Positions 16,054 through 24,333 are shown, counted from the first letter of the stretch. The stretch: DNA of 25,198 nt from Oscillospiraceae bacterium (GCA_900768125.1 CAAGBS010000003.1:1-25198), one strand, 5' to 3'. Numbers and translations: made by a program. The notes: generated from the sequence alone by a model not told the origin.

Positions 16054-16422
16054 TCAAATCATGACCCGCAGGCTTATGGACAGCGAATATATCCAGTACT
16101 CGCCGTCCATGCCCACGAATAACGGCTCGCTGCGTGCCTCCGCATTGATGACAGGCGCGCCGAACCGAGCCGTATCGCAGGCGTTAGCTATCCCGCAGAG
16201 GAAGCCGTAAGCCTGCTCCTGTTTCTTGAATTTCGACAGCACGTCGAGGGAAAGCGCCGCCCGGCGGTTCGCGAGGTCGAGGGACGTAAATTCCCGCGAA
16301 CCCGTCACGACCTGAATTGCAATGCTCTCCCCGGCCGAAAGAAGCCCGACGGACGCCGGCTGTCCTGCTGTTTTCTCCGCAAAAGCCCGGAATGCTTCGA
16401 CTGCCTGTAACTGCGCCGTCAT
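16054..16422 (-). CDS. Minor capsid / tail terminator-like protein (Minor_capsid_3 type)
   Basis: The 122-aa protein starts at ATG 16422, which shares ATGA with the stop of the upstream gene. Its order and sequence (LDVLSKFKKQEQAYGFLCGI, EPLFVGMDGEYWIYSLSISL) fit the third of three small minor-capsid families encoded in A118-like phages. By analogy with other siphoviruses, the protein just before the tail tube is the tail terminator or completion factor. That role is inferred. Confidence 0.75.
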   Translation of the reverse strand: MTAQLQAVEAFRAFAEKTAGQPASVGLLSAGESIAIQVVTGSREFTSLDLANRRAALSLDVLSKFKKQEQAYGFLCGIANACDTARFGAPVINAEARSEPLFVGMDGEYWIYSLSISLRVMI

Positions 16423-16847
16423 TTGTTCAGCTCCTTTCGCAATGCTGTTTCGTAGATTTGCCGCCATTCCTCGCCGTGGTCTGACTGCGCCCTTTCGCAC
16501 CAGTGGGAGCCGGCTTTCGGGTTCTTGCGCTTATCGAATTTAAGCCTCACCTCCGGCGAGACCTTGACCTTCGTCTGACCCTCCCGCGCCCATGCCGAGC
16601 CGGTTTTCGGGTCAACCATGAGAACGCCGTGATAGAGGTACCGCGCATAAGGCGTAGCCCATACCAGCTTTCCGTGCAGTATATCGCTGTGGATATTCGA
16701 GCTGTTGACGAGCGCGTCCTGGTCGTCCGGGACGTACTCGTTGCAGTCCGCGAGCACCTGCTGAGAGGTTATCCCGAGCGCCTTTTCGGAAGCCGCGCGG
16801 ATATTCATAGCTATCTGCGCGGAATTGATATTCACTGTCACAGGCAC
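16419..16847 (-). CDS. Minor capsid protein (Minor_capsid_2 type)
   Basis: The 142-aa protein is a likely head-tail joining component of the A118-like set. It has ADCNEYVPDDQDALVNSS followed by WATPYARYLYHG and a basic middle, and ends with SHWCERAQSDHGEEW, as in gp10-like minor capsid proteins. The start is taken as GTG 16847, with GGAGG 7 bases upstream. A second GTG at 16841 overlaps the upstream TGA and is the alternative. Either way it overlaps its upstream neighbour by a few bases. Confidence 0.8.
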   Translation of the reverse strand: MPVTVNINSAQIAMNIRAASEKALGITSQQVLADCNEYVPDDQDALVNSSNIHSDILHGKLVWATPYARYLYHGVLMVDPKTGSAWAREGQTKVKVSPEVRLKFDKRKNPKAGSHWCERAQSDHGEEWRQIYETALRKELNK

Positions 16848-17167
16848 AGTCCCACCTCCAGATGATGCAGCTTCTGCTTATCGTAGAGCACCTCGACAGT
16901 CTCAACGCGGTAACGCTTGCCGCCAAATTCGACGATATACCCCGGCTTGAACTCCACCCCCGGAGCGCTGTTCCGGCAGTCGTAGAAAAGCGTTGCAGTC
17001 AGCGTAACGGAGCGGTTGTCCGAGGTGATTATCATCTTGCTTGCAGGCTCAACGCGGATATGCGTGAGCTTCGCCAGCTCGACAAGCTCTCGTTCCTGCC
17101 ATGAGTTCTCCCGCTCCTCATACAGCTTCGCCGAATGTATCAGCAAGGAACGCGGGATAGGTCTCAT
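16838..17167 (-). CDS. Minor capsid / head-tail joining protein (Minor_capsid_1 type)
   Basis: The 109-aa protein begins at ATG 17167 inside an ATGA overlap with the connector gene. It has MRPIPRSLLIHSAKLYEE at the start, then beta-strands (VTLTATLFYDCRNS, GYIVEFGGKRYRVETVEVLY) and the HHLEVGLCL end typical of head-closure or minor capsid proteins of A118-like phages. It is the first of the three-member minor capsid set. The in-frame extension to 17227 is rejected because it would run deep into the connector gene. Confidence 0.8.
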   Translation of the reverse strand: MRPIPRSLLIHSAKLYEERENSWQERELVELAKLTHIRVEPASKMIITSDNRSVTLTATLFYDCRNSAPGVEFKPGYIVEFGGKRYRVETVEVLYDKQKLHHLEVGLCL

Positions 17168-17562
17168 ATCCTCACCCCTCTGTAGAACAGTCCGGTCGGC
17201 TCCAGCAGCGCCAGCGCCTGACCGCACAGCGAATTTACCGCCGAACCTCCGGAACCGCCCGAACTCCCGCCAGCGGGGCTCCCGCCGCCGGAATAGCTGA
17301 ACTTCCCGAGGGATACCGAGCCGCCGTCCGTGGTCTCCGACAGCGCCGGAACGCCGCCGTTTTCGAGGATAAACTCCGCCTGCGCACAGACCGCGTTCTG
17401 CGCCGCTGTGCGCCAGACTTCCGGCGTGGTAGCTACAGTATACCCCGAGGGAAATATCTCCCGGTCAACGATAAGCTCCGCGCGGCTGAGGGCGGCTGTC
17501 AGCTCGTCCAGATCCGACCAGCCGCCCCAGTGTTCGGAGTAGTATTCAGCCGTGACCGTCAT
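17164..17562 (-). CDS. Head-tail connector (adaptor) protein
   Basis: The 132-aa protein lies directly after the major capsid gene, sharing ATGA with its stop. It resembles gp6/gp15-type adaptors: a helical N-terminus (LDELTAALSRAELIVDREIF, EVWRTAAQNAVCAQAEFILE) and a C-terminal YRGVRI motif, separated here by an unusual Gly/Ser-rich linker of about 25 residues near 90-112. It should sit between portal and tail. Confidence 0.8.
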   Translation of the reverse strand: MTVTAEYYSEHWGGWSDLDELTAALSRAELIVDREIFPSGYTVATTPEVWRTAAQNAVCAQAEFILENGGVPALSETTDGGSVSLGKFSYSGGGSPAGGSSGGSGGSAVNSLCGQALALLEPTGLFYRGVRI

Positions 17563-18635
17563 GCTACCGTCACATAGCCGACCTTAACGCACTTCTTGTC
17601 GCTGTCGAGGTCGATTATCTCGATGATGTCGCCCTTCTTGCAGGAGATCTGCGTGCTGTTGGAAGTGAACGCGTTAGTCGCAGCGATGGCGGTGAAATCC
17701 TCCGCGAGAGCCGCGCGCTTCGCCGGATTCACGCGGTACACGAACGCGTCCGTAGCGCTCTCGGCGACAGTCACCTTGCATTTATCGGAAGCAAACGCGC
17801 CCTGCGTAAGAGTGAGCGAACCCGCGGAAAATACCGCGTAGATAGCGCTCTTGCGAAGCACCTCATGCCCGTAGACCGAGCGTCCCTGAACCGCAGAAGC
17901 GCCGATGTGCTTGCCGTCCGAGAGGTCTTTGACCGCGATGGGGACTTTCCATGCGTTGATACGGGTCGCATAGCGCGGGTGCCCCGCTATCATTGCGAGA
18001 TTCGCGGTGTCGTCGCTCCATTCGTAGATGGTGAATCCTGCCATCTTGCCGAGTGCACCGGACTGCTTCACTTCGTCCCCGAGCGCGGAAGCCTGCACGA
18101 ACAGCGGGCTTTTCAGCATAGCCGCGTAGATGTCCGGAGTAACCAGCAGATAGCGCCTGCCGTCGTTCGGGACCTTAGCCTTGCTCATCAGCGTGCGGAT
18201 ATCCACAACGTCGCTGTACACGGTCGCCGCAGAAATAGCGGAAACGTTCACGCGCGTACCCTGCGAGATAAGCGTGGAAGCTCCGTCGCGGTCGAGGGTG
18301 GTCGCCATTGAGTAGCCCGCGCTGTCGAGCCTGTCCGCGACAAGGTTGTCGGGAACGGAAGCCGCGTCGTAGCCGTCCACAAGCTCGTTGACGTACTTCT
18401 CGCGGTTAATGAGGATAGAGCGGTACTCGGTGGAGCTTTCGGAAAGATCGCCGCCGGCGCTGCGGTCGTAGTCGCCGACCTTGACCTCGCCGTCGCGCAC
18501 GGGAACCTTTACCGCGCCCGCGACCGGGTCGCCCTCGTAGTCGTTGTTGAAGATAATACCGTCCTTAAGAATGTTTTCCGAGCGCATTTTCGCAAGGACA
18601 AGCGAAGAATAGCGCTCCTGAGCCTCATGCGGCAT
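17559..18635 (-). CDS. Major capsid protein
   Basis: The 358-aa protein follows the scaffold gene and precedes the connector, the fixed place of the coat protein. AAAGGAG lies 9 bases before ATG 18635. Recognisable stretches include KYVNELVDGYDAASVPDNLV, RRYLLVTPDIYAAMLKSPLF, and a hydrophobic late segment, consistent with a HK97-fold coat protein of the A118/P22-like type. The last 75 or so residues (TDAFVYRVNPAKRAA to VKVGYVTVA) form a small beta-rich region that may be an extra surface or insertion domain. No maturation protease is seen beside it, as expected for scaffold-dependent phages of this type. Confidence 0.87.
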   Translation of the reverse strand: MPHEAQERYSSLVLAKMRSENILKDGIIFNNDYEGDPVAGAVKVPVRDGEVKVGDYDRSAGGDLSESSTEYRSILINREKYVNELVDGYDAASVPDNLVADRLDSAGYSMATTLDRDGASTLISQGTRVNVSAISAATVYSDVVDIRTLMSKAKVPNDGRRYLLVTPDIYAAMLKSPLFVQASALGDEVKQSGALGKMAGFTIYEWSDDTANLAMIAGHPRYATRINAWKVPIAVKDLSDGKHIGASAVQGRSVYGHEVLRKSAIYAVFSAGSLTLTQGAFASDKCKVTVAESATDAFVYRVNPAKRAALAEDFTAIAATNAFTSNSTQISCKKGDIIEIIDLDSDKKCVKVGYVTVA

Positions 18636-18650
18636 AGATTAAATCTCCTT

Positions 18651-19208
18651 TCAGATTTTGATTCCGGGATTCTTCGCGCGGAACGCGGCTTCAACGCCGG
18701 AAATAGCGGCGCTGCCGTTCCCGCCGGAAACCCCTGTTGTTGTCGGCGCTGAACCTCCCGCGAACTGCGGATATTTCTTCAGCACCTCGTCGATCGCCTT
18801 TTCAAGCGGCATGTCGTCGCTGACTTTAAGCGAAGCCAGCGCAACTACGTCGTCCGCCGCGTCGGGCTTTACGCCCTTTGACGCAGCGAGCAGCTTAGCT
18901 TCCAGAGCGGCGGCTTTCTTCTCGGCTGCGTCTGCGCGGTCTGACTGCGCCTTGATAGCTTCCGCGGACTTCTGCTCTGCGGATTTCTGGTCGTCCTGCC
19001 ACTTGTGGAATGCTTCCAGTTCCTCCTTGCCGGGAAGTCCCTTGCGTTCGCGCTGAACGCGTGCCTTAATGAGGTCGTTGACCTCGTCCTGCGTGAATGT
19101 TTTTGCCGCCCCCGCAGATTCGGGCGTAGATACGTTAGGATCACCTCCGGCGGTCTGAGCGCCGCCCTGCTCCTGTGTTGCCTGAGTGGTCTGTGTTTCG
19201 TCTGCCAT
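18651..19208 (-). CDS. Capsid scaffolding protein (DUF4355 type)
   Basis: The 185-aa acidic, helical protein has the family pattern: a low-complexity Thr/Gln/Gly N-terminus, the FTQDEVNDLIKARVQRERK motif (near residues 40-58), a long Ala/Lys/Glu coiled coil, and a Gly/Ser-rich C-terminus. Scaffolds direct procapsid assembly and then leave or are degraded. ATG 19208 with GGAGG 5 bases upstream is used; a GTG-type start four codons earlier lacks a site. The gene follows a strong intrinsic terminator at 19281-19315 and I find no promoter in between. Confidence 0.88.
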   Translation of the reverse strand: MADETQTTQATQEQGGAQTAGGDPNVSTPESAGAAKTFTQDEVNDLIKARVQRERKGLPGKEELEAFHKWQDDQKSAEQKSAEAIKAQSDRADAAEKKAAALEAKLLAASKGVKPDAADDVVALASLKVSDDMPLEKAIDEVLKKYPQFAGGSAPTTTGVSGGNGSAAISGVEAAFRAKNPGIKI

Positions 19209-19280
19209 TGTTACCTCCATTTATAGCCTGTCGGCTGTATTCCGCGCGCAGTTTAACGCCTTGAGCGTGTTTCGGGCAAT

Positions 19281-19315
19281 AAAAAAGCAACCGTTTCCGT
19301 TTTGGAAATAGTTGC
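19281..19315 (-). terminator. Intrinsic terminator between the 64-aa gene and the scaffold gene
   Basis: On the - strand GCAAC and TTTCC pair with GGAAA and GTTGC (19287-19315), with a small internal loop, and are followed by six T residues. It lies 5 bases after the stop of the 64-aa gene and inside the apparent structural operon. Confidence 0.8.
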
Positions 19316-19319
19316 TGAA

Positions 19320-19514
19320 TTATCTGAACTTGAAAGCCTTTTTCATATCAACGTCGATATTCTCAAATACTAGCGTTACCTTTGTGCCGCTTCCGGTGAT
19401 AACCGCCGTCATGTCTGTACACCGCTCCGAGATATCCGTTCCGTTGTAGAAAAGGCGCTCGCCGTCATATGTAAGCTTTGGCGGGTCTTTAAGTGTTGTT
19501 TTCGGGCTGTCCAT
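19320..19514 (-). CDS. Small phage protein, 64 aa, function unknown
   Basis: The ATG is preceded by AAAGGAG at a proper distance, so the gene is probably real. The protein reads MDSPKTTLKDPPKLTYDGER and continues with strands LFYNGTDIS and TKVTLVFENIDVDM, suggesting a small beta fold. It is flanked on both sides by intrinsic terminators (19535-19559 and 19281-19315), so it sits as an isolated unit within the head-gene cluster, without a visible promoter. No family recognised. Confidence 0.65.
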   Translation of the reverse strand: MDSPKTTLKDPPKLTYDGERLFYNGTDISERCTDMTAVITGSGTKVTLVFENIDVDMKKAFKFR

Positions 19515-19534
19515 CTTTTTCTCCTTTCAGGCAT

Positions 19535-19559
19535 AAAAACAGCGCCCCGTCGGAGCGCT
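19535..19559 (-). terminator. Intrinsic terminator upstream of the 64-aa gene
   Basis: On the - strand AGCGC and GCGCT (19541-19559) form a stem that can extend through CC/GG, followed by G and five T residues. It lies between the YjcQ-like gene and the 64-aa gene. Confidence 0.7.
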
Positions 19560-19574
19560 TGGTTATTGGAATGG

Positions 19575-19602
19575 AAAAGCACCCTGTTTGGTGCAGGGTG
19601 CT
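19575..19602 (-). terminator. Intrinsic terminator at the end of the YjcQ-like gene
   Basis: AGCACCCTG and CAGGGTGCT form a perfect 9-bp stem (19578-19602) with a 7-base loop. On the - strand it is followed by TTTTCC. The stem begins within the stop codon of the YjcQ-like gene. Confidence 0.7.
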
Positions 19603-19924
19603 ACGGTATTAAGTTTCCGACTATTTCGGTTGCGCCTTTCAGCGTATCACTAGCCTTTTTCATCATGCTGTTGTTTTGCAGGTATTCCAGACCCTTTAGC
19701 GTGATTCTGATACCTCTATCAACGATTTTACTACCTGCATAGAAATGCTCGACCGTAGCTCCGGCAACAAAACCGTTCTCGATAAGCATTTCCATGATAG
19801 CAAACCACCGATTGTCTGAGATTTTCAGAATATCCGGGCTGATCGTGCTAAGGTCAAACTTCTCAAGATCCATTGCTTTTTCAAGAGCCTTGAGTATCTT
19901 ATAGATGATTGTGAAGTTGTTCAT
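19601..19924 (-). CDS. YjcQ-like winged-helix protein
   Basis: The 107-aa protein resembles the YjcQ family of phage and Firmicutes proteins: MNNFTIIYKILKALEKAMDL, a central WFAIMEMLIENGFVAGA helix-turn-helix-like region, then the wing DRGIRITLKGLEYLQNN. The fold suggests DNA binding, but the target and role are unknown. Its ATG shares ATGA with the stop of the 52-aa gene. It ends at a terminator. A regulator-like gene among head genes is out of place and suggests an accessory insert. Confidence 0.82.
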   Translation of the reverse strand: MNNFTIIYKILKALEKAMDLEKFDLSTISPDILKISDNRWFAIMEMLIENGFVAGATVEHFYAGSKIVDRGIRITLKGLEYLQNNSMMKKASDTLKGATEIVGNLIP

Positions 19925-20079
19925 AACGTCCCACGCTTTTGAGCGGCTTCCGCCTGTTTGAGATAGCGCTCATAGCTTTCCTTGACCTCTTTTGGAGCGT
20001 CGTCGTGAATAACCACAACGCCGTTTTTTATGTGCCAATATTCAGAGAACTTTGACCAATATCCATCGAGCCTAGTCAT
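19921..20079 (-). CDS. Small phage protein, 52 aa, coupled to the minor capsid gene
   Basis: The ATG at 20079 shares ATGA with the stop of the minor capsid/protease gene, and its own stop shares ATGA with the YjcQ-like start. AAAGGAGG lies 11 bases upstream inside the preceding gene. The protein begins MTRLDGYWSKFSEYWHIKNG, followed by VVVIHDDAPKEVKESY and a charged helical end. The double coupling and the good binding site make it a real gene. The function is unknown. Its position right after a protein with a metalloprotease-like domain leaves open a partner role. Confidence 0.75.
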   Translation of the reverse strand: MTRLDGYWSKFSEYWHIKNGVVVIHDDAPKEVKESYERYLKQAEAAQKRGTL

Positions 20080-21941
20080 AATCCACACGCCTCCTTTAAC
20101 AAGCGCACGAACTCAGATGAGTACTTATTTGGGCTGGTATAATTAACGCTGAGCATTTCTGATATAACCTCGCCGTACACAACTGTTCCGTTGCTTTTCA
20201 TAGTGGGATAAGCCGAATAAACGGAAACCTTTGTAAGCAATAATTGAATTGCTTCATCGTCCGAAATCCTTTTTCCACTTACATTATACACCGTTTCCTT
20301 GTAGATGTCAAGACCGGATTTGCCGTTGCGTATCTTGCCGGAAATGACATGTCCCATCTCATGAGCGGCTATGCCCTCGGCGGAGTTGGTCGCGAGGTAG
20401 TTATCCACTGCAAGGTTCTTTTCAGTCACGCTCCGGTTTCGTATAGCAAGCTCGTTTATCCATATCTGCTGATGGTTGGGAGATGTTTCGCCGAAATCGT
20501 CCGGATCCATGCGTTTCCAGCAAATCTGCAAAGGCTCCTTGATTTTGAATTCTTCCCGCAGATCAGCGACAGTATCTATCTGGGATTTCAGCAGTTCCGC
20601 GTCGCCATCGAATGGCTTGCGGGTGTACAGCTTTATTCCCTTGTCGGCAGCGTACTGGTTCAGTTCGGCGATTTCCGCCGCTGTGTGCTTGGTAGGCTCC
20701 GCACCTGTCCAGGTGTTGCCAACATTACTCATGTGCTTCGGGGACGGCTTCACGCTCCCATAAGTCTTGACCCTATCCGACCGATATTTCAGCCCGTTCC
20801 CGTCGCAGTAGGATTTCAGCGCCTTGTTCTGCTCCGCCATTTTCCTGCGGACTTCCTTTGCGCCCTCGGTATCGCCTGCGGCTTCGAGCATATCGGCTTC
20901 CGTTTTGGATTTGCGCACCTTGCGCTCAAGCTCCCGCTGCTTGCATACTTTGTTGTAAAGTTCCTTATCCTCGGTATCATCATATTCAACCGAGGACTTC
21001 CGGAACAGCCCGTCAGACACGCCGCGCGGACGGTGCCCGCAGTTTATCCCGAACAGCCCGTCCGGCTCGCCGAAAGAGGTCTGCGACAGCGGAATGACCT
21101 TGTGCTTCCTGCCGTTGATGTCGGTGATCTCGGTAGTTTTCCCAGAGCGAGAAATCAGCTTTCCCTGCCACGGACGGCACTTCGGGCGGCTGCCGGGGTG
21201 AGAACTCACCTCGAACACGTCCTGCCCAAGACTGTCCATAGTCGAGAACTGCGCTTCAAGCGCGGTATTCTTGACCGTCGCGCGGATATCCATGTTGACG
21301 TAAGCTTCCGGCGACCATTCCCGCCCGGACTTATCCACAAACGCCGGAATGCCTTTCTGCGCCATCTCGTGAATAGTCGTGCGGACTGCCTTTGTGCGGC
21401 TCTCCGCGCCGGAAACGACCGAAGCCGTGTTGCTGTTCAGAATATTCAGCATGTCCTGCTTGTTCGCGATTTCAGACTGCTCCCGGCGCTGTTCAGCCGT
21501 CCATTTATCTGCGACTGAGTTGACCGCCTGCACGAACGTGCTTTCCGCCTTGTATTTCATCACGGTGTTGACCTGATTGTACACGTCCTTAGCCTGATTC
21601 CGGTAGTGCTTGACGGCGTTCGCGGCGCTCTCGGCGAACTGCTGATCATGCCACATATCCGTAATACCGTCCTCGGCGAGCGTGTTGTCGATAGCCTGCC
21701 GGACGGTTTCCGCAACGTCCCCGGGAATGCCCTTAGTACCCGCCGCGATGATTTTGTGAGCGTCCTGCCGGAGCATGCCGTGCTTTGCAAGCTGCTTTAT
21801 CTGCCACTTGCTGACCTCGTTGAGCTGGTGGTCGTCGTTCAGAGTGAGCTGACGCGCTATCCGGACGAGCAGGCGTTCCTCAACGCTCATGTACGCGTCC
21901 GCGATGGGGGCGGCGAGGTTCAGCGCTTCAAGGGCGGTCAT
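20076..21941 (-). CDS. Phage minor capsid protein 2 with C-terminal HEMGH zinc-protease-like domain
   Basis: The 621-aa protein has two parts. Residues 1 to about 335 match the minor capsid protein 2 family of A118-like phages, with VFEVSSHPGSRPKCRPWQGK and FGINCGHRPRG near 250-320; such proteins bind portal and enter the capsid in few copies. After a charged helical linker (about 340-400), the C-terminal region (about 430-621) is not typical. It contains AAHEMGHVIS (HEMGH at 527-531), the HExxH zinc-protease signature, with possible third ligands in GEVISEM (Glu 591 or 595). This suggests a protease carried in the virion, comparable to ADP-ribosyltransferase domains known on related minor capsid proteins. 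Activity is inferred. The start shares ATGA with the portal stop. Confidence 0.87.
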   Translation of the reverse strand: MTALEALNLAAPIADAYMSVEERLLVRIARQLTLNDDHQLNEVSKWQIKQLAKHGMLRQDAHKIIAAGTKGIPGDVAETVRQAIDNTLAEDGITDMWHDQQFAESAANAVKHYRNQAKDVYNQVNTVMKYKAESTFVQAVNSVADKWTAEQRREQSEIANKQDMLNILNSNTASVVSGAESRTKAVRTTIHEMAQKGIPAFVDKSGREWSPEAYVNMDIRATVKNTALEAQFSTMDSLGQDVFEVSSHPGSRPKCRPWQGKLISRSGKTTEITDINGRKHKVIPLSQTSFGEPDGLFGINCGHRPRGVSDGLFRKSSVEYDDTEDKELYNKVCKQRELERKVRKSKTEADMLEAAGDTEGAKEVRRKMAEQNKALKSYCDGNGLKYRSDRVKTYGSVKPSPKHMSNVGNTWTGAEPTKHTAAEIAELNQYAADKGIKLYTRKPFDGDAELLKSQIDTVADLREEFKIKEPLQICWKRMDPDDFGETSPNHQQIWINELAIRNRSVTEKNLAVDNYLATNSAEGIAAHEMGHVISGKIRNGKSGLDIYKETVYNVSGKRISDDEAIQLLLTKVSVYSAYPTMKSNGTVVYGEVISEMLSVNYTSPNKYSSEFVRLLKEACGL

Positions 21942-23341
21942 GATTCGTCACCGCCGAAAAAGTCCGCGATACCCCCGCCGCCAGTCTCATGCGACATGCG
22001 CTCCAGTTCCTCCCGCGCGGTGGCTTCGTCGCATTTCTGCACCTCCATTATCGCCTTGACCTTGGACTTCAACCCCGCCGAGACCAGCTTGATATTGTTG
22101 TCGATGAGCGTATTGTCATCGATGATGATGTTATCGTTCCAGCCGACTGTAACGCTGTAATCCCGCGCAGGAAGCTCCCCGGACATCACCCCGAGCTGTA
22201 TCAATGCGTGAACGACCGTTTCAATCGTTTCCGTGAGCAGGTTCTTGTTGTTCTTGACGGTGCGGGCGGTCTTGCTTTCCTGCGAGATTATCTCGGTCGC
22301 GGTCTTCATGCCCTGCTGGACATCAAAACTGAACGTTCCCGCCGACAGCCCGGTCTGCATGCACAGGATATTCAGATACGCGTTGATGGCGCTGACGTGC
22401 TGTTCTATGCGGAGTTCCGTGGTGTTGTCGGTGATTTTGAGGTTCTCGCCGTCCTCGCGCCGCAGCGCTATGAAAGCCTCGTCGTCCGCGTCGAAGTACC
22501 GGACTGCCTCGCCGCTGTCCGGGTCGATTATGGTCTGCACACAGGAACTCGGCACGATTATGCGCTTCTTGCCGAGGACGAACTCCCGCTGGAAGCTGTC
22601 GAACACGGTATCTAGCGCCCGCAGCGTGTCGGTGCAGTTCGCGTAGACGGACATTCCGAGCGGCGTGTCGTAGTCCGAATTATTGCTGACGAACGGCCGG
22701 AAATACGCGAAAACAGGCGCACCGCCCTCGTACACGACCGGATTCTGCAAGCCCGGGAACATCTCCGCAAGCGGGCATTCCCGCCCGAGTTCGCTGTCGG
22801 AAGCCGCTTTGAACAGCTTAAATTCCGATTTCCCCGGCTGCATGAACTCCAGCAGATGGTAGTAGTCCCTGCCTTTGGTATAAGTGCCCGAAAGTATGCC
22901 GGACTGCACTCCGGAGCCGTCCCAGCTCACCGGGACGAAGCGGTCGGCGGTGATGTAGTCGATCCTCGGATTCCCGCCGGAGAGGTAGCATTTCAGCACC
23001 CCGCCACCCATAGCGTAGGACTTGCTAAGAAGCTCCGGAAGCTGTTTCCAGAATCCGTTCGCGTTCAGCGCGCCGTCTATGTACTGCTGATATTCCGGGC
23101 GGTCGAGCGTTATCTCGCACTGCTCCGAAAAGGTCAGCGCCGCGAGGTTATCGCACAACACCTTCGCCATATTCAGCCGCAGGAGCTGTCGCTTGCCCCG
23201 CGAGAAAAGCCCGCCCTTTGCGGTCTGCCGCCAATCCGGGTCGTCGCGGTAAATGCGCCGCCACTTGTCTATGCAGGCGCTGTAGTATTCCGAGCCGCTG
23301 AACTCCTGCCCGAATGCGGCGGCTATTTCATTTGCGTTCAT
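21938..23341 (-). CDS. Portal protein (SPP1 gp6-like)
   Basis: The 467-aa protein is the portal through which DNA is packaged and ejected. It lies after the terminase and before minor capsid protein 2, and has the typical features: an N-terminal helical WRRIYRDDPDWRQT, GLFSRGKRQLLRLNMAKVLC, the central ADRFVPVSWDGSGVQSGILS, FAYFRPFVSNN, and the late helix LLTETIETVVHALIQLG with an acidic crown-like end. ATG 23341 is used, with GGAGG 5 bases upstream; a TTG four codons earlier is possible but has no site. The start overlaps the terminase stop by 14 bases. Confidence 0.92.
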   Translation of the reverse strand: MNANEIAAAFGQEFSGSEYYSACIDKWRRIYRDDPDWRQTAKGGLFSRGKRQLLRLNMAKVLCDNLAALTFSEQCEITLDRPEYQQYIDGALNANGFWKQLPELLSKSYAMGGGVLKCYLSGGNPRIDYITADRFVPVSWDGSGVQSGILSGTYTKGRDYYHLLEFMQPGKSEFKLFKAASDSELGRECPLAEMFPGLQNPVVYEGGAPVFAYFRPFVSNNSDYDTPLGMSVYANCTDTLRALDTVFDSFQREFVLGKKRIIVPSSCVQTIIDPDSGEAVRYFDADDEAFIALRREDGENLKITDNTTELRIEQHVSAINAYLNILCMQTGLSAGTFSFDVQQGMKTATEIISQESKTARTVKNNKNLLTETIETVVHALIQLGVMSGELPARDYSVTVGWNDNIIIDDNTLIDNNIKLVSAGLKSKVKAIMEVQKCDEATAREELERMSHETGGGGIADFFGGDES

Positions 23342-24333
23342 GTAAACCTCCAAATTCTATTAGCCGGTTCGCGTGCGGCTCGAGGGCGTATTCAAGCGCG
23401 TCAAGGCTGTCTATGTTGGTCGAGCCGTCGTCAAGGCGCTTGTCCTTTGTAGGGGACTTGCTGTCCCAGACAGCTTCTGACAGCGCCGCTATGGTGTGCT
23501 GGCACCGCCGCAGGATATAGAATCTGCCCTGCGACATCAGCATATCGCACAGCCGTATGCGGTCGATTATTTCTCCCTTACGCGCGTTGCGGACTTCTAC
23601 CGGAATATGCCGCGCGAACACCTCGGTGCGTATGCCCTTGATGAGCGTGGTTTCTGCCGAATCGCACCAGATGGACGTCGCCCTGACCTGCGCCTGCGAG
23701 CGCTGAACGAAACCGCAGACGTCGTCCGTGAGTGTTCCCGGGTCGATAACTTCCTTGCGGTAGTACTCGTCCAGAATGATGATACTGCGGTAGCCCCGGG
23801 TAATCCCCACAAGGCAGCCCGCGTGCGCCGAACCGTTTCCGCCGAAGTCAAGCCCCATCGTTCCGATGATGATATCCTGCGGGACTTCGTCCAGAATGAA
23901 CCGTTCCGGCTCGTCCCCGAACTGGCGGTAGATTACGCCGTCAGCGGACTTCCACTCCCCGAGGATATACCGCTTGAAGAACGCGCCGGAGTACGTGCTC
24001 CGGTAACGCTCCTTGACAGCTTCCGAGAGCGACAGGTTGTCGTCCATCGTGAAATGGAGGTACAGCAGGCGCTTGTCCCTGCGGTTGTCTATCCACCCGG
24101 TCTTGAACCAGTGCGCGGGACTGCCGGGGTTGCAGTTGAACCAGAACTTCGAGCCGTCCACCGAGCAGCGCCCGGTCGCCTGATTGACGAAGCTTTCCGG
24201 CATGAGCGCGACCTCGTCGAAGAACACGCCCGCGAGCGTTATGCCCTGAATGAGATCCTGCGAGCGCTCGTCCTTGCCGCCGAACACATAAAAGTAATTT
24301 TCTACGTTCCTCCTGCGGACAATGACAAGATGA
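23328..24333 (-). pseudogene. Terminase large subunit, 5' end removed by insertion sequence
   Basis: The remnant encodes about 330 residues of the DNA packaging motor. It begins near NVENYFYVFGGKDERSQ, keeps the Walker B strand GVFFDEVAL, and the whole C-terminal nuclease domain with its putative metal-binding aspartates in GLDFGGNGS, WCDSAE and SLDALEYAL. The N-terminus with the Walker A ATP-binding loop is absent because the frame runs into the IS element at about 24330. An ATG inside the IS could start a chimeric protein, but it would lack the ATPase. Packaging should therefore fail unless another terminase acts. The lost part, and any small terminase subunit, would lie beyond the right edge. 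Confidence 0.9.

Noticed and set aside
19208..19280. Promoter for scaffold and capsid genes (TATAAA near 19220)
   Set aside because: The TATAAA lies right at the ribosome binding site and has no -35 element at a proper distance.
19541..19602. CRISPR-like or repeat array in the hairpin-rich stretch
   Set aside because: The hairpins have unrelated sequences and end in T-runs on the - strand, fitting terminators.
20244..21518. 424-codon frame antisense to the minor capsid gene
   Set aside because: Shadow frame with Arg/His/Leu-rich composition; the opposite strand has clear domains and coupled starts.
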